Part shown: positions 36,501 through 45,614 of the stretch, piece after piece
Layout: the number at the start of each line of letters is the position of its first letter
How positions within the stretch are numbered: position 1 is the stretch's first letter
DNA from: Chalciporus piperatus
Lineage: Eukaryota; Basidiomycota; Agaricomycetes; Boletales; Boletaceae
Length of the DNA: 64,000 bases
Assembly (NCBI GenBank): GCA_038093975.1
Contig: JBBPTG010000138.1
Span: 1 to 64,000 of the forward strand
Reading direction: 5' to 3'
The notes under the pieces: model-generated
Database searches by the model: none
What the model was told of the DNA's origin: nothing
Seen by the model: only the letters and a program-made list of their open reading frames with translations
Translations under genes and position numbers: made by a program

Positions 36501-37161
36501 GAGTATGTCGAAGAAGTCGGCCGAACCGCCTTCTCCCATCTCCTCATCCTCATCCTCATCCTCGTCTTCTCCATCCTCGCTTGCTTGAGAACCCCCAGCA
36601 GAAAGCTGCGCGTCAGAGTCCTCGTTCAGATCAACATCCCGTTGTATAGTTTTCGTCCGCCTCTTGCGAGACGCTTTCGATGTCGATGTCGAACTCTTTA
36701 AATGAGAACGATGGTCAACGATTGATTGGGTCGGAGAGTTGTCATCAAATCTCGAGACTAACCTTTCGCGTGAAACTGGAACCCGCAAAGCCCTCCTTGT
36801 CAGTCTCCTCAAACGCATGATCACTGTCGATATCCTCGTCGTCCTCACTATCCACACGTCCCCCATCATCGTCCTCCCTGAGTAATCTCGTTTTTAGCTT
36901 TTGCATCGCTTCTGAACCCAATCCCGCGATGTCCAGCTCGTCGTCCACATCGCCGTGTCTCCTGTCCGTCTCATGACGGTCGAGATCGAGCTTGACATTC
37001 CCTCGACGAACCTTGGAAGGGGCATATTCGTAGATATCGCCGATGGCACGCGCTTTGCCCTTGCCCTTGCCTTGTGGATGAGCGTTGGATTGGTTCACGT
37101 AGTTTTTAACGAGCGAATGGATCTTTGCATTTCTTTTGGTTGGTTTGGTGTCTCTGGCCAT
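33501..37161 (-). CDS. UTP14: UTP14, U3 snoRNP small-subunit processome protein
   Basis: A long protein of roughly 950-1000 residues in about seven exons. It starts MARDTKPTKRN with YEYAPSKVRRGNVKLDLDRH, has a central, nearly pure Asp/Glu stretch (about 36220-36340), a basic core (RAELRMMRELAFRADRKAKRVAKIKSKTYRRIRKKQ), FNMKFMRDAAARQ, FQQRDLVALAFAGD and the C-terminal signature IPGWGSWGG ... RVDYKKAHVIVSEKRDKKAAKYLV, which is diagnostic for Utp14. In the nucleolus it acts in 18S rRNA processing and stimulates the helicase Dhr1. The acidic run is encoded by GAN triplets, so the antisense strand shows an artefactual poly-Ser ORF. The final exon ends DPLEKLF. Confidence 0.93.
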
Positions 37162-37491
37162 GGCGAGCCAGACGTTGAATGACCTTGTTTCAGTTATTCA
37201 GGAGGAAAATGCAGTCGGCAAGCACCGGTGTGTGCTCCGGATTTGGAAGGTAGTAGTTGGGATCGTATCTACTACTACTAGGTACTCAGATCTCAGACCC
37301 TCTGAAATGTTCATGCCAGGCTAGGTAGACCCACTGAGAATCGGATGATCTTAGAGGGTTGACTCTCTCATGCTGAAAAATTAAATTGTGCGGCGAGTTC
37401 CACTCCCATAGGCAGACCCAAGAGTCGGCATGAAGACAATCACTAGGACAGAATGCAGGGACTGGATAGAATGAATAGTAACAAGACGATG
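37162..37491. promoter_or_regulatory. UTP14 promoter region
   Basis: 330 bp between the UTP14 start and the end of the MRH-domain gene, both on the minus strand. No TATA box or known site was recognised; a direct ACTACTACTAG / CAGATCTCAGA patch lies near 37270-37300. Confidence 0.4.
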
Positions 37492-38678
37492 CTACAGACG
37501 AACAATTCCCTGATCGTCGCCATCCTCTGCACCGGTATTGTGAGAGTGCTCCCCTCCTACATCATGAACTTCCTCTGAGTTGGGTTCGAGAGGGTCAGCG
37601 ACCATCATCGCCTCTTCCTCGTCTCTCGACGTCCAGTGATGTGAAGCCGAGTTCACGTTCCGGTAGCCTCTGTCCCTCCACGTATGTGAAGCTGCACCGA
37701 GGTAATCTATCGACGAGCGGATAAACTCCACACAGACCTCAGTGATCTCGCGAAGATGAGGTAGTGTGAACCGAGGCAGTTGGTCAAAACCTCTTAGACG
37801 GAGGACGAATCGGTTGTAGAGCGTGCTGACGACGACGAATACCATCAGAAGAACCACGGCTCTAATGGGAGTATCGTGAGTATTACTGTGAACAAAAGAA
37901 GAGTATGGAACGCACGAGGTAGTCAAGAAGACAATCAGGCCCCCGAAGAAGCCACGTTCGCCAGTCGGGCATGCATACTAGTCATGGACGTTAGTAAATA
38001 ACGTGGTAAAATAGCTGAATAGACTGACATGTGTCCGCCATTCAAATTCGTAGTGACAAGCTTTCTCATCGTCAGAAGGAAATTGACTCAGAAGGACAGG
38101 TTTCCCTATCATAACGAAACGTCAGCTGACGAGCGTGGATCTCGCAAAATGGAAGACCCAACCTGCGGAATATACAGACATGTCGCATATGAAACGAATG
38201 TTGGAACTGCCACGTTCATCGGCCATCCCAGGACAGGGTGATCCATTGGACTGACGGAGCAGCAAGCCGCCGTCTTTCATCTCAAGAGTCGTATTCACGA
38301 GGCTGTCGAGAGAATATTCACAATCAGCAAGCGATCCTTGGGATTGAGCTTACCCAATGACGAAGTCCCCATGACCATGGCGTACCAATCCAGCGATGTC
38401 CCCTTCTTTATCGTCGATATCGGTGTGCCATGACTCTGTGGTCACTCCTCTACACACATTCATGTAGATTTTGCTCCCTCCGTCGGTCTGGCATTGATAG
38501 TCCTTGCTAGAGCACCGTGAGATGGAGCAGAGCCAACAGGTGATACTTACCTGACACTGAGGGGATTCAGATTGTAGTAATTACCGCCATCGTGCACTGT
38601 GCAGGCCTTCTCTGCAGCAAATACTGGGCTGGCAAGAAAGGGCAGTAGGAGGCCTAGCTTCCAGATGCAGGCTGCCAT
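37492..38678 (-). CDS. Mannose-6-phosphate-receptor-like (MRH) membrane protein
   Basis: The N-terminus MAACIWKLGLLLPFLASPVFA is a signal peptide. The lumenal part has paired cysteines and MRH-type blocks: ACTVHDGGNYYNLNPL, YQCQTDGG ... IYMNVCRGV, GDFVIGSLVNTTLEMKDGGLLL, GSPCPGMADERGSSNIRFICD and CHYEFEWRTHVSC. After an intron come a membrane helix (FFGGLIVFLTT / SAVVLLMVFVVVS) and the cytosolic TLYNRFVLRLRGFDQLP, typical of the fungal CI-MPR/Mrl1-Atg27-like receptors that sort vacuolar hydrolases at the Golgi and endosomes. The acidic tail could carry sorting signals. An in-frame upstream ATG exists, but the signal peptide fixes the start at 38678. Confidence 0.82.
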
Positions 38679-38813
38679 GGCCAAGTCGCTGTCGCTGTGC
38701 AAGACATGTTCGACCCCTCCATGGGAGGTTTCCGCTCTCCGTGTCACCGCCACAACCGATTTACGCCGCACCAAGTTCGACCATCAACTTCGTCCTCGAC
38801 GACGACCACAACG
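38679..38813. promoter_or_regulatory. 135-bp divergent promoter
   Basis: Only 135 bp separate the start codons of the MRH-domain gene (minus) and the complex I 49-kDa gene (plus). Both promoters and both leaders must overlap here or reach into the neighbouring coding sequence. Confidence 0.6.
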
Positions 38814-40852
38814 ATGGCCAGCGCATTGCTACGCCGGCAACTCGCAATACCAAAGCGGAGTCCTTTTAGGCCTTTTTCGTCGTCGACAGCAAGATGGAGG
38901 CCTGAGGTTACCCAGTCGGGGAGCCCGAAGAATCCTTTCGAAACTCATACCGTCGAGGACTTGCATGGCATGACTGCACAGGAGATCTTGGCTGAGACTG
39001 GGACGCGTGCTGATACGAAGCTGAGACACTTTACTGGTGCGTGCTCGTGATTACTCGCGTTTAGTCGGTGCTAAACCGCGGCACATAGTCAACTTTGGGT
39101 GAGTGTTCAGTGCCTGCTTTGCGGTGGACAGTGGTTCATGTATCATAGTCCTCAACATCCGGCTGCTCATGGTGTGCTCCGTATGATTTTGGAACTCAAT
39201 GGAGAGGAAATTCTCCGTGCTGACCCTGTGCGTTCTCTTGGGTAACGCAATCAGTCCTGGCTCACTCCTGTAAACAGCACGTCGGTCTCCTTCACCGTGG
39301 TACTGAAAAACTCATCGAGTACAAAACCTACACACAAGCCCTCCCCTACTTTGATCGTCTGGACTATGTTTCCATGAGTTCGTCACTATATTGTTGGCCC
39401 ATCAATCCCCAGTTAACCGTTTGGTGCAGTGACGAACGAGCTCTGTTACACTCTTGCCGTGGAGAAGCTTCTCAACATCGAAGTCCCCGAGCGCGCCAAA
39501 TGGATCCGAACCATGTTTGGTGAAATCACTCGTATTCTCAGTCGTACGTATATATATGGTTTGCTAGATTTTAAAGGTTAACGAGTTCTTCTACCAGACT
39601 TGATGGCAGTTCTCTCGCACGCTATGGATGTCGGTGCCCTTACTCCTTTCCTCTGGGGTTTCGAAGAACGTGAAAAACTGATGGAATTCTACGAACGAGT
39701 ATCCGGTGCTCGCCTCCACGCTGCTTATGTCCGTCCGGGTGGTGTTGCCTTCGACCTCCCTCACGGACTTTTGGAAGACATACATAAATGGGCAACTCAG
39801 TTCAGCTCACGTGTAGACGAAATCGAGGAAGTCGTGACCGGAAACAGGATATGGAAAGAGCGTACCGTCGGTATTGGTCTCGTGACTGCCCAGCAAGCGC
39901 TGGATTACAGCTTTACTGGTGTCATGCTTCGTGGAAGTGGTATTCCCTGGGACTTGAGGAAGGTGCAACCATACGACAAGTATGACGAGGTATGTCGAGT
40001 GATGCCTCCACGACACGGGCATCTCAGTTTTTGCTTTCTCCTGCCAGGTCGAGTTCGATGTTCCCGTTGGGAGGAACGGTGACTGCTACGACCGCTATCT
40101 TTGCAGAGTTCAGGAATTCCGGGAGAGTTTGCGAATCATCCAACAGGTTCGCGTGTCTGTTCTGCACACTAACTACTGATATCGAGCGGTGTGTTATAGT
40201 GCTTGAACAAGATGCCCACCGGTGCTGTCAGAGTGGACGACAACAAACTCGTTCCTCCTCCCCGTGCTTCCATGAAAGAAAGCATGGAGGCCCTCATTCA
40301 CCACTTCAAAGTATTTCCCGCATCTTCGTTCTAAATCTTCGATTGCTAACATGCATGGTAGCTCTTCAGCGAGGGTTACTCCGTCCCTCCAGGTGAAACT
40401 TACAGCGCAATCGAGGCACCCAAGGGAGAGATGGCCGTCTATCTTGTGTCGTACGTTCCCCTTTGCCCCTTGGCGTCTCAATATGGATTCAGATTAACGT
40501 CTTTCGCACAGTGACGGTACAAACCGGCCATACAGATGTAAAATCCGTGCACCAGGGTTCGCTCACTTGGCAGGATCTGACTTCATGATGAGAAGTGAGT
40601 CCCAGCATACATCCTCCATCTCCCAATCTTGTAGCTAACCATAATTTTTTCTCTCTCCCGCAGATGTAAGAGCAATCCAAGCAGCGCATGTTGTTCTCCC
40701 CCCACTGACCGTCGTTCTTTTAGCACATGCTCGCCGACGCCGTCGCTATTATCGGTACTATGGATCTTGTGTTCGGGTACGTGGTCGACTTTTTCGTTCA
40801 TGGACGACGTTTCTCAACGTGATTCCCACTCTTTAGTGAGGTAGATCGGTAG
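38814..40852 (+). CDS. Complex I 49-kDa subunit (NDUFS2/NuoD)
   Basis: Thirteen exons sum to 1371 nt, exactly 457 codons. A mitochondrial presequence ([28 protein letters not shown]) is followed by the signature [87 protein letters not shown] and the end [12 protein letters not shown]. This subunit helps form the ubiquinone-binding pocket near cluster N2 in the peripheral arm of NADH:ubiquinone oxidoreductase. Two exons are extraordinarily small: 10 nt (39089-39098) and, as I read it, 2 nt (40664-40665). The start at 38814 fits the presequence; the frame is open further upstream. Confidence 0.93.
39089..39098 (+). other. 10-nt microexon of the complex I 49-kDa gene
   Basis: TCAACTTTGG, preceded by CACATAG and followed by GTGAGT, between introns of 52 and 50 nt. 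It encodes V-N-F-G of the invariant [11 protein letters not shown] motif. Skipping it shifts the frame into an early stop. Confidence 0.88.
40664..40665 (+). other. Putative 2-nt microexon of the complex I 49-kDa gene
   Basis: The bases AT sit between a strong acceptor (CTCCCGCAG) and a strong donor (GTAAGA). With introns 40595-40663 and 40666-40723 they make FMMR-N-HMLADAV, as the family requires, and the whole coding length becomes divisible by three. Splicing straight across gives the wrong frame, and the upstream exon has only one possible GT donor. Confidence 0.65.
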
Positions 40853-41345
40853 AGCGACTACGTCCGTTTGTGACTAGGATATCCCTGAATACAATATTCC
40901 ATCGCAACCTGTATGCTTGCACATTGTGCCAGCTGTTACTGAATCCCGCGCGCATCCCTCCGTACTCACTGACGGCGATGATGTACAGCCAGATGATGTA
41001 CGCAAGATGGCAGGGATCAAACGGGCTGTCGGCTCTTATCTTTGTGCCGTCTGTGAATAACGGTACCAAGCAATCAATTGAATCCCCAAGCTCAAGCGCA
41101 AAAGGTATCACTCATCGAGTCTTCTAGTTATGGAAACATGCAATAGTTGTTGGAACGTGAACAAGTTCGATTCAATGAATTGTCGCAAAATCCGCGGGGC
41201 AAGTCACGACGTTGGAAGAACGTCTGTCCCATAGTCACGGGACCGTTCACGTGTCCCCCCGACGCGTCTCGTTCGAACGCTCTTTCAGACTCCTTCCTTC
41301 CTTCGTTCTCTAAACAATTACCGCCGCCTTGCATCTTCGTTAGAC
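40853..41345. other. Intergenic, promoter of HNH gene 1
   Basis: About 490 bp; no recognised gene, repeat or TATA box. Confidence 0.4.
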
Positions 41346-42506
41346 ATGACCGCTGAGCCCATACCAACTCCGCTTCCTCCACTCGAGGAGCTAGACCCCC
41401 AAATCCTAGCGATTAACCATGCGCAACAAGTCTACCATAGACTCATACAATATGAGCAAGCTGCCCTGCTCGCCCTGCGCCTTAGCGACGTTGGAGCAAT
41501 CCGCGTCCTCGGATATCTCATCATCGAGGGCCCAGGACCCAGGGCCCGCGAAACTATCATCGAAGAGCTTTCGAATTGTGGGGACGATGAATATAAGTAT
41601 TTACGCTGCGGGCGGCGGTACATCCACTTATTGATCCTCCCGTGTACGTTTATATTTCTATAATGATACCTGATATTCAACTCTTTGTTCAAACCTCCAG
41701 TCCGGACCCGGAGGCACCGCCCGCACGCCGTTGACGCGACCTCCCCTGGTTTGCCACAGTTTACCGCAATCAAAGAAGACATCACGTCGAAACTTCGGAG
41801 TTCAAAGGGCGTCACTGAAACTACTAGAGACGATGTGAGTTCCATATTCCATCTTTTCCTGAACACCCGTTGATCCATCCAAGACCCATCGGCGAGATCA
41901 GTTCCGTTGCCTTGCAACCGGGGCCAGAGATTTATACCATGAGTCCCCAGCACCACCGCTTGAAGTATCCCTGCGATGCTGTCACATCATTCCCGCATTC
42001 ATCAACAAGGACATCAACAAGGACATCGACACCGGATCAAATGAGGAAAAGGTGGGTCTATTTGTATGTCGTCAATTTCAACTCTGAATGTATGAACAGA
42101 GGGAGTTTACTTCCAATTTTTGGGCCATCCTGTACACATTTGGTTATGTTGAGCTCATGACCAAGTTGAACGGGGATGGTTTAAGTCAAATGCAGAACCT
42201 AATAACGCTGACTGATTCAGTACATACCCTATTTGATGACTCGCAGATCTGGTTTGAGTCGACGGCAAGTAATTCATTTTTTTTTGTGGAAAAAATCCTT
42301 GATGACCAACTTAGGATGTGCGAAACCGCTATATCGTTCGGGGTGGACGCCATGGCAAGTCATTTGTAGCTAAGGCGGACGCAGGAAACGTCACCTTTAC
42401 AACTGATGATCCGGCAACACGGCCGCTTCCATCCCAAGATTTGTTGGATATCCACGCTGCATGTTGCAGGATTGCCTTACGCGCTGATTTAGTTCATGAT
42501 GTATAG
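41346..42506 (+). CDS. HNH nuclease-domain protein, paralogue 1 (318 residues)
   Basis: Five exons (41346-41643, 41701-41834, 41884-42051, 42100-42264, 42315-42506) sum to 957 nt. The N-terminal half (VYHRLIQYEQAALLALR, IRVLGYLIIEGPGPRARE) is shared with paralogue 2. Then comes the HNH_2-like core: RRDQFRCLATG, LRCCHIIPAFIN, FTSNFWAILYTFGY, and LITLTDSVHTLFDD, where the Cys/His pairs match those of the mushroom HNH family; the end is VTFTTDDPATRPLPSQDLLDIHAACCRIA. The fold cuts or binds nucleic acid with a single metal, but the target is unknown. Exon 4 ends in a GC donor (ACG|GCAAGT). Compared with paralogue 2, the C-terminal tail after AACCRIA is about 45 residues shorter. Confidence 0.78.
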
Positions 42507-42537
42507 AGGAACTGAGTCACTATAGATTGGCACATAG

Positions 42538-42551
42538 ATCATGTACATGAT
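42538..42551. repeat. 14-bp perfect palindrome after HNH gene 1
   Basis: ATCATGTACATGAT, 32 bp after the stop codon of HNH gene 1. Function unknown. Confidence 0.5.
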
Positions 42552-42689
42552 GAGCAGTCCCCGACTCCCACGAAATGGGAAGGAGGGTTTTGTGGAATTC
42601 TACAAGAACTGTACGGAGGTGGCGAATGGCGGTCGCGGCCATGCAGGCTCTGACGCTCTCGTTCCTACGCACTATCGCTGTTACAAGAC

Positions 42690-43535
42690 ACTCGACTTGC
42701 ACCTTCCGGGCGCAATGGTACATCGAGAGCCTGAACATCATTCCCTTGAACGCAACTACGACGCAGTCACGCATCTACCAACAGAACCGTAACTCGGAGC
42801 TACTTCCCACAGTAAGTATCGTGGTCACGGTGAACCCAGGGAGTTATGCAGCCTCAGGCTTAGCCATGTGAGGACAACTTGAATGCTGATGAAATGGTAC
42901 AGTTTCCTTCCCTCGACACCCCACTACTCCAAGTTCTCTTCCTCCAATTAGTCCGTCGCGTCGCGTTGGGTTGAAACTCCTGCCATCCATGAAATCATCT
43001 CCTACTGGCGCCGGGAGCAGCTCAGTGGCGTGGACACCATCATACAGCGGGTAAAATGATCCTCCATCAGTTTCGCGAGAAGCGGGGGCGAGGGCTTCAG
43101 AGTCGTGTATCCGTCGCCTTCCCTCGGCCCGGGAGATACTCGTGGAGATCTTCATGCAACTTTGTTTACCGGATGAGAGGCCTCTCACCAGCTCCGGACG
43201 CCGTGCCATGACAAGGATCTGTAGGAGCTGGCGAAAGGTTGCTCTTGATACGCCAAGACTGTGGTGTTCATTATCGATCACAGAGCCTTGGCAGGAGCTG
43301 GAGGAACAGCCTGAGATTTCCCATTACCACGAATATTGACTCAAGACTTGAATGCAAGGGTCTGTTCACTGTCACCAGTGGCACTCAACCCCATTTTGTC
43401 CCCCCAGTTCTTTGAAAGAACCTGCAGCCTGAGAATGGTTGTCATTGACCTCTTGATGCCACTCGCTGCACTGAGCTTAGCATCTCCTTTAGTTCTATTT
43501 GTTTCCTCTCAAGCTTTGATTGTTTTGTCACACCT
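42690..43535 (+). pseudogene. F-box copy 2, degenerate and truncated
   Basis: The stretch follows copy 1 from the leader (GGGCGCAATGG, AACCGTAA) through the shared GTAAGTATCGTGGTCAC site, then the F-box region (LPS...REILVEIFMQLCLPDE), RICRSWRKVALDTPRLWCSLSITEP and HYHEY. Stops and frameshifts break it several times, for example after HYHEY, and the start ATG of the other copies is changed. Similarity ends near 43490, in a segment matching TRCTDLSVSF, where the sequence turns AT-rich. The leucine-rich second half is absent. Confidence 0.8.
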
Positions 43536-43757
43536 GAAAGCATGCCATTAGACAACCATGATACTTGTGTCCTGTCATCTTTCCAAGGAGAAGCTAGCAG
43601 TTACAAGTCCATGCTTCAACAACAACAGTTATTGGCTTTGGCAACCAACAGAATATAGCATAGATCTTTTCTGCCAGACTACTGATTTTTCTATATTCAC
43701 GACATTGGGATCAACCTAAGGAGTCAACAGAAAAATTGACCTTAAAATTGACTCTTC

Positions 43758-45091
43758 CTAAGGATATCTATATCCCTCAAATGGATAGGTCAAATGAAGA
43801 CTCAATCCAAACTTCAAAAGCTCTTCTAGTGCACCATCATCAATAGTAAATAAATCCTGTGACAGTGCATGTTCAGTCTCCCAAATGAATCCACCTATCC
43901 CAGAGAGCCAGGCAACTTGACAACATGCAGCATGGATGTCAAGTAACTCTTTGAGTGGCAGTGGATAGTGCACAGGATCAGGAGTGGTAAAGATGACCTT
44001 GTCTTGATTTTGTGAAGGAATGGATTTTCGTTTGATTTTTGGGTGGGCAACACAAACCATATATGTATTTGGTTCATCCTGTATTGTGATATTTATTAAA
44101 GATTTTCTAGATCAAAAAGTGATTGACTTACTGTGGACTCAAACCAAACCATTAAGTCATGAAAGAAAAGATGAACTGTCTGAGACAATATCAACATGTT
44201 CTCTACACGATGGATTTGATTGCCATCTAATATTTCGTGGAGATGACCATATCCAAACTTCTTTAATATCTTCCAAAAATTGGAAGTAGATTCTTGCTAT
44301 TCATACACTTATGAGTGAGAAGACACTCTTGACATAAAATAGCAGATGCTTACTCTTTCCTTGCTCTTTTGAAAATCCTCTCCTGGTAGTTCACTGCCAA
44401 GGAGACTTGGGATGATATGAATAGACTTGGTTGACAATAGTAGTCCACCCTTAGACATGGTATTTTCAGGGCTATTCATCTCTCTGAGTCCTGTTGCAAG
44501 ACAACAGTATTGATCACGATACAAAGCCTTTGCAAATATGTTAGTGCTAATCAGCAGGCAATAAAAGACATAAAAAACATTACTTTATCCTTTCCCTCTT
44601 CATGAGCTAGTTGAAAAGCAGATCCTTCCATTGCATCATATACTCTTGTTGAGGGAGGATATGCAAGCCCATATGAAGTTTCACTAGAGACACTTGGTGT
44701 CCGATCACCACTCAAATGAGTTCTGAACACTGCATGAATGACTGAGAAAACAGTTGAATATAAGGTGAAATTCAGACATACTGGGTTGAATGAAAAATCG
44801 GACATAATGATGTGCACAACTCAAATACTTCTCCTGCTGATCCTTGCATTCCCAAAGTTCCTCTGTTACAGTCCTACGAGCATCATCTGAAGGACCTTTC
44901 ATGATGAGGAATCCCAGGAGACGAAAGTACATGAGATCATGACTTTGAGCATTTTCTATGGCAGAATGTTCAAACTGGAGTAGTTGGCAGTAAACTTGTG
45001 GCAAGTGTTCAATGTTCAAGATGTGAACATCAAGTGCATCAAGTGATGGAAGTGGGCTAGGTTTGATGTCAGAAACAAAAGTCCGACTCAT
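43758..45091 (-). CDS. HNH nuclease-domain protein, paralogue 2 (371 residues)
   Basis: Five exons (45091-44782, 44729-44584, 44527-44354, 44296-44132, 44078-43758) sum to 1116 nt. Order of blocks is as in paralogue 1: VYCQLLQFEHSAIENA, FRLLGFLIMKGPSDDAR, YRDQYCCLATGLRE, SIHIIPSLLGSE, TSNFWKILKKFGY, HRVENMLILSQTVHLFFHD, VIFTTPDPVHYPLPLKELLDIHAACCQVA, then a tail GGFIWETEHALSQDL ... ALEELLKFGL. One metal-site Cys of the RCCH motif is Ser-Ile-His here, a difference worth noting. Introns sit at matching places in both genes, and the last uses GT where paralogue 1 uses GC. The gene and its flanks are clearly more AT-rich than the rest of the window. It points at paralogue 1, with the F-box relic between. 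Confidence 0.78.
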
Positions 45092-45614
45092 GGTGTTGTC
45101 AGAATGTGCAGAGTGAGTTGTTCCCCTATAAGAAAATGTGCTCTGCTTTTGATGAATGGCAGTGCTCTTATGTCAGCTCTGTTCTCTACACCCACAGAAA
45201 AATGTTCCCAGCCATACAATCAATGTGCTGCTAAGTATAAGTACCCATAGTCTAGTAACTACTATCTCATGTTGCATAGTAGTTATGCATCATGAGATTT
45301 TTTATGCATCATGACTCTATGATAGAAAATGAGTTGACCAGCCAATCCAGAATAAAGGGGTACAACTTCAGTTAGTAAAGGAGACTCCTCAGAGACATAG
45401 CCCCTCTTGTTATTGAAGTCACCAGAGATTGTCAATATGGTTGTTGCTCAGAGGCTACACTCCAGGTATGTGTGCACAACAGTTTCCGACTCCTCTGTGA
45501 TAACTGATTTAATAAACTCGGTTCCCGGAGTGGAAACGAGAATGATCTTAGACACGTTCGTCTCCATGAAACCGTACAAGTACATGTATAAAACCTCCCG
45601 GACCAATCCTACAG
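45092..45614. other. AT-rich upstream region of HNH gene 2
   Basis: About 520 bp between the HNH gene 2 start and the end of the GH16 gene. It stays AT-rich to about 45430. It contains the hairpin at 45264-45298 and a TTATGCATCATGA direct repeat. Confidence 0.45.
45264..45298. repeat. Near-perfect hairpin upstream of HNH gene 2
   Basis: Arms ATCTCATG-T-TGCATA and TATGCA-T-CATGAGAT pair over 14 bp with one T-T mismatch around a 5-nt loop (GTAGT). It lies about 175 bp before the ATG of HNH gene 2. Confidence 0.65.
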
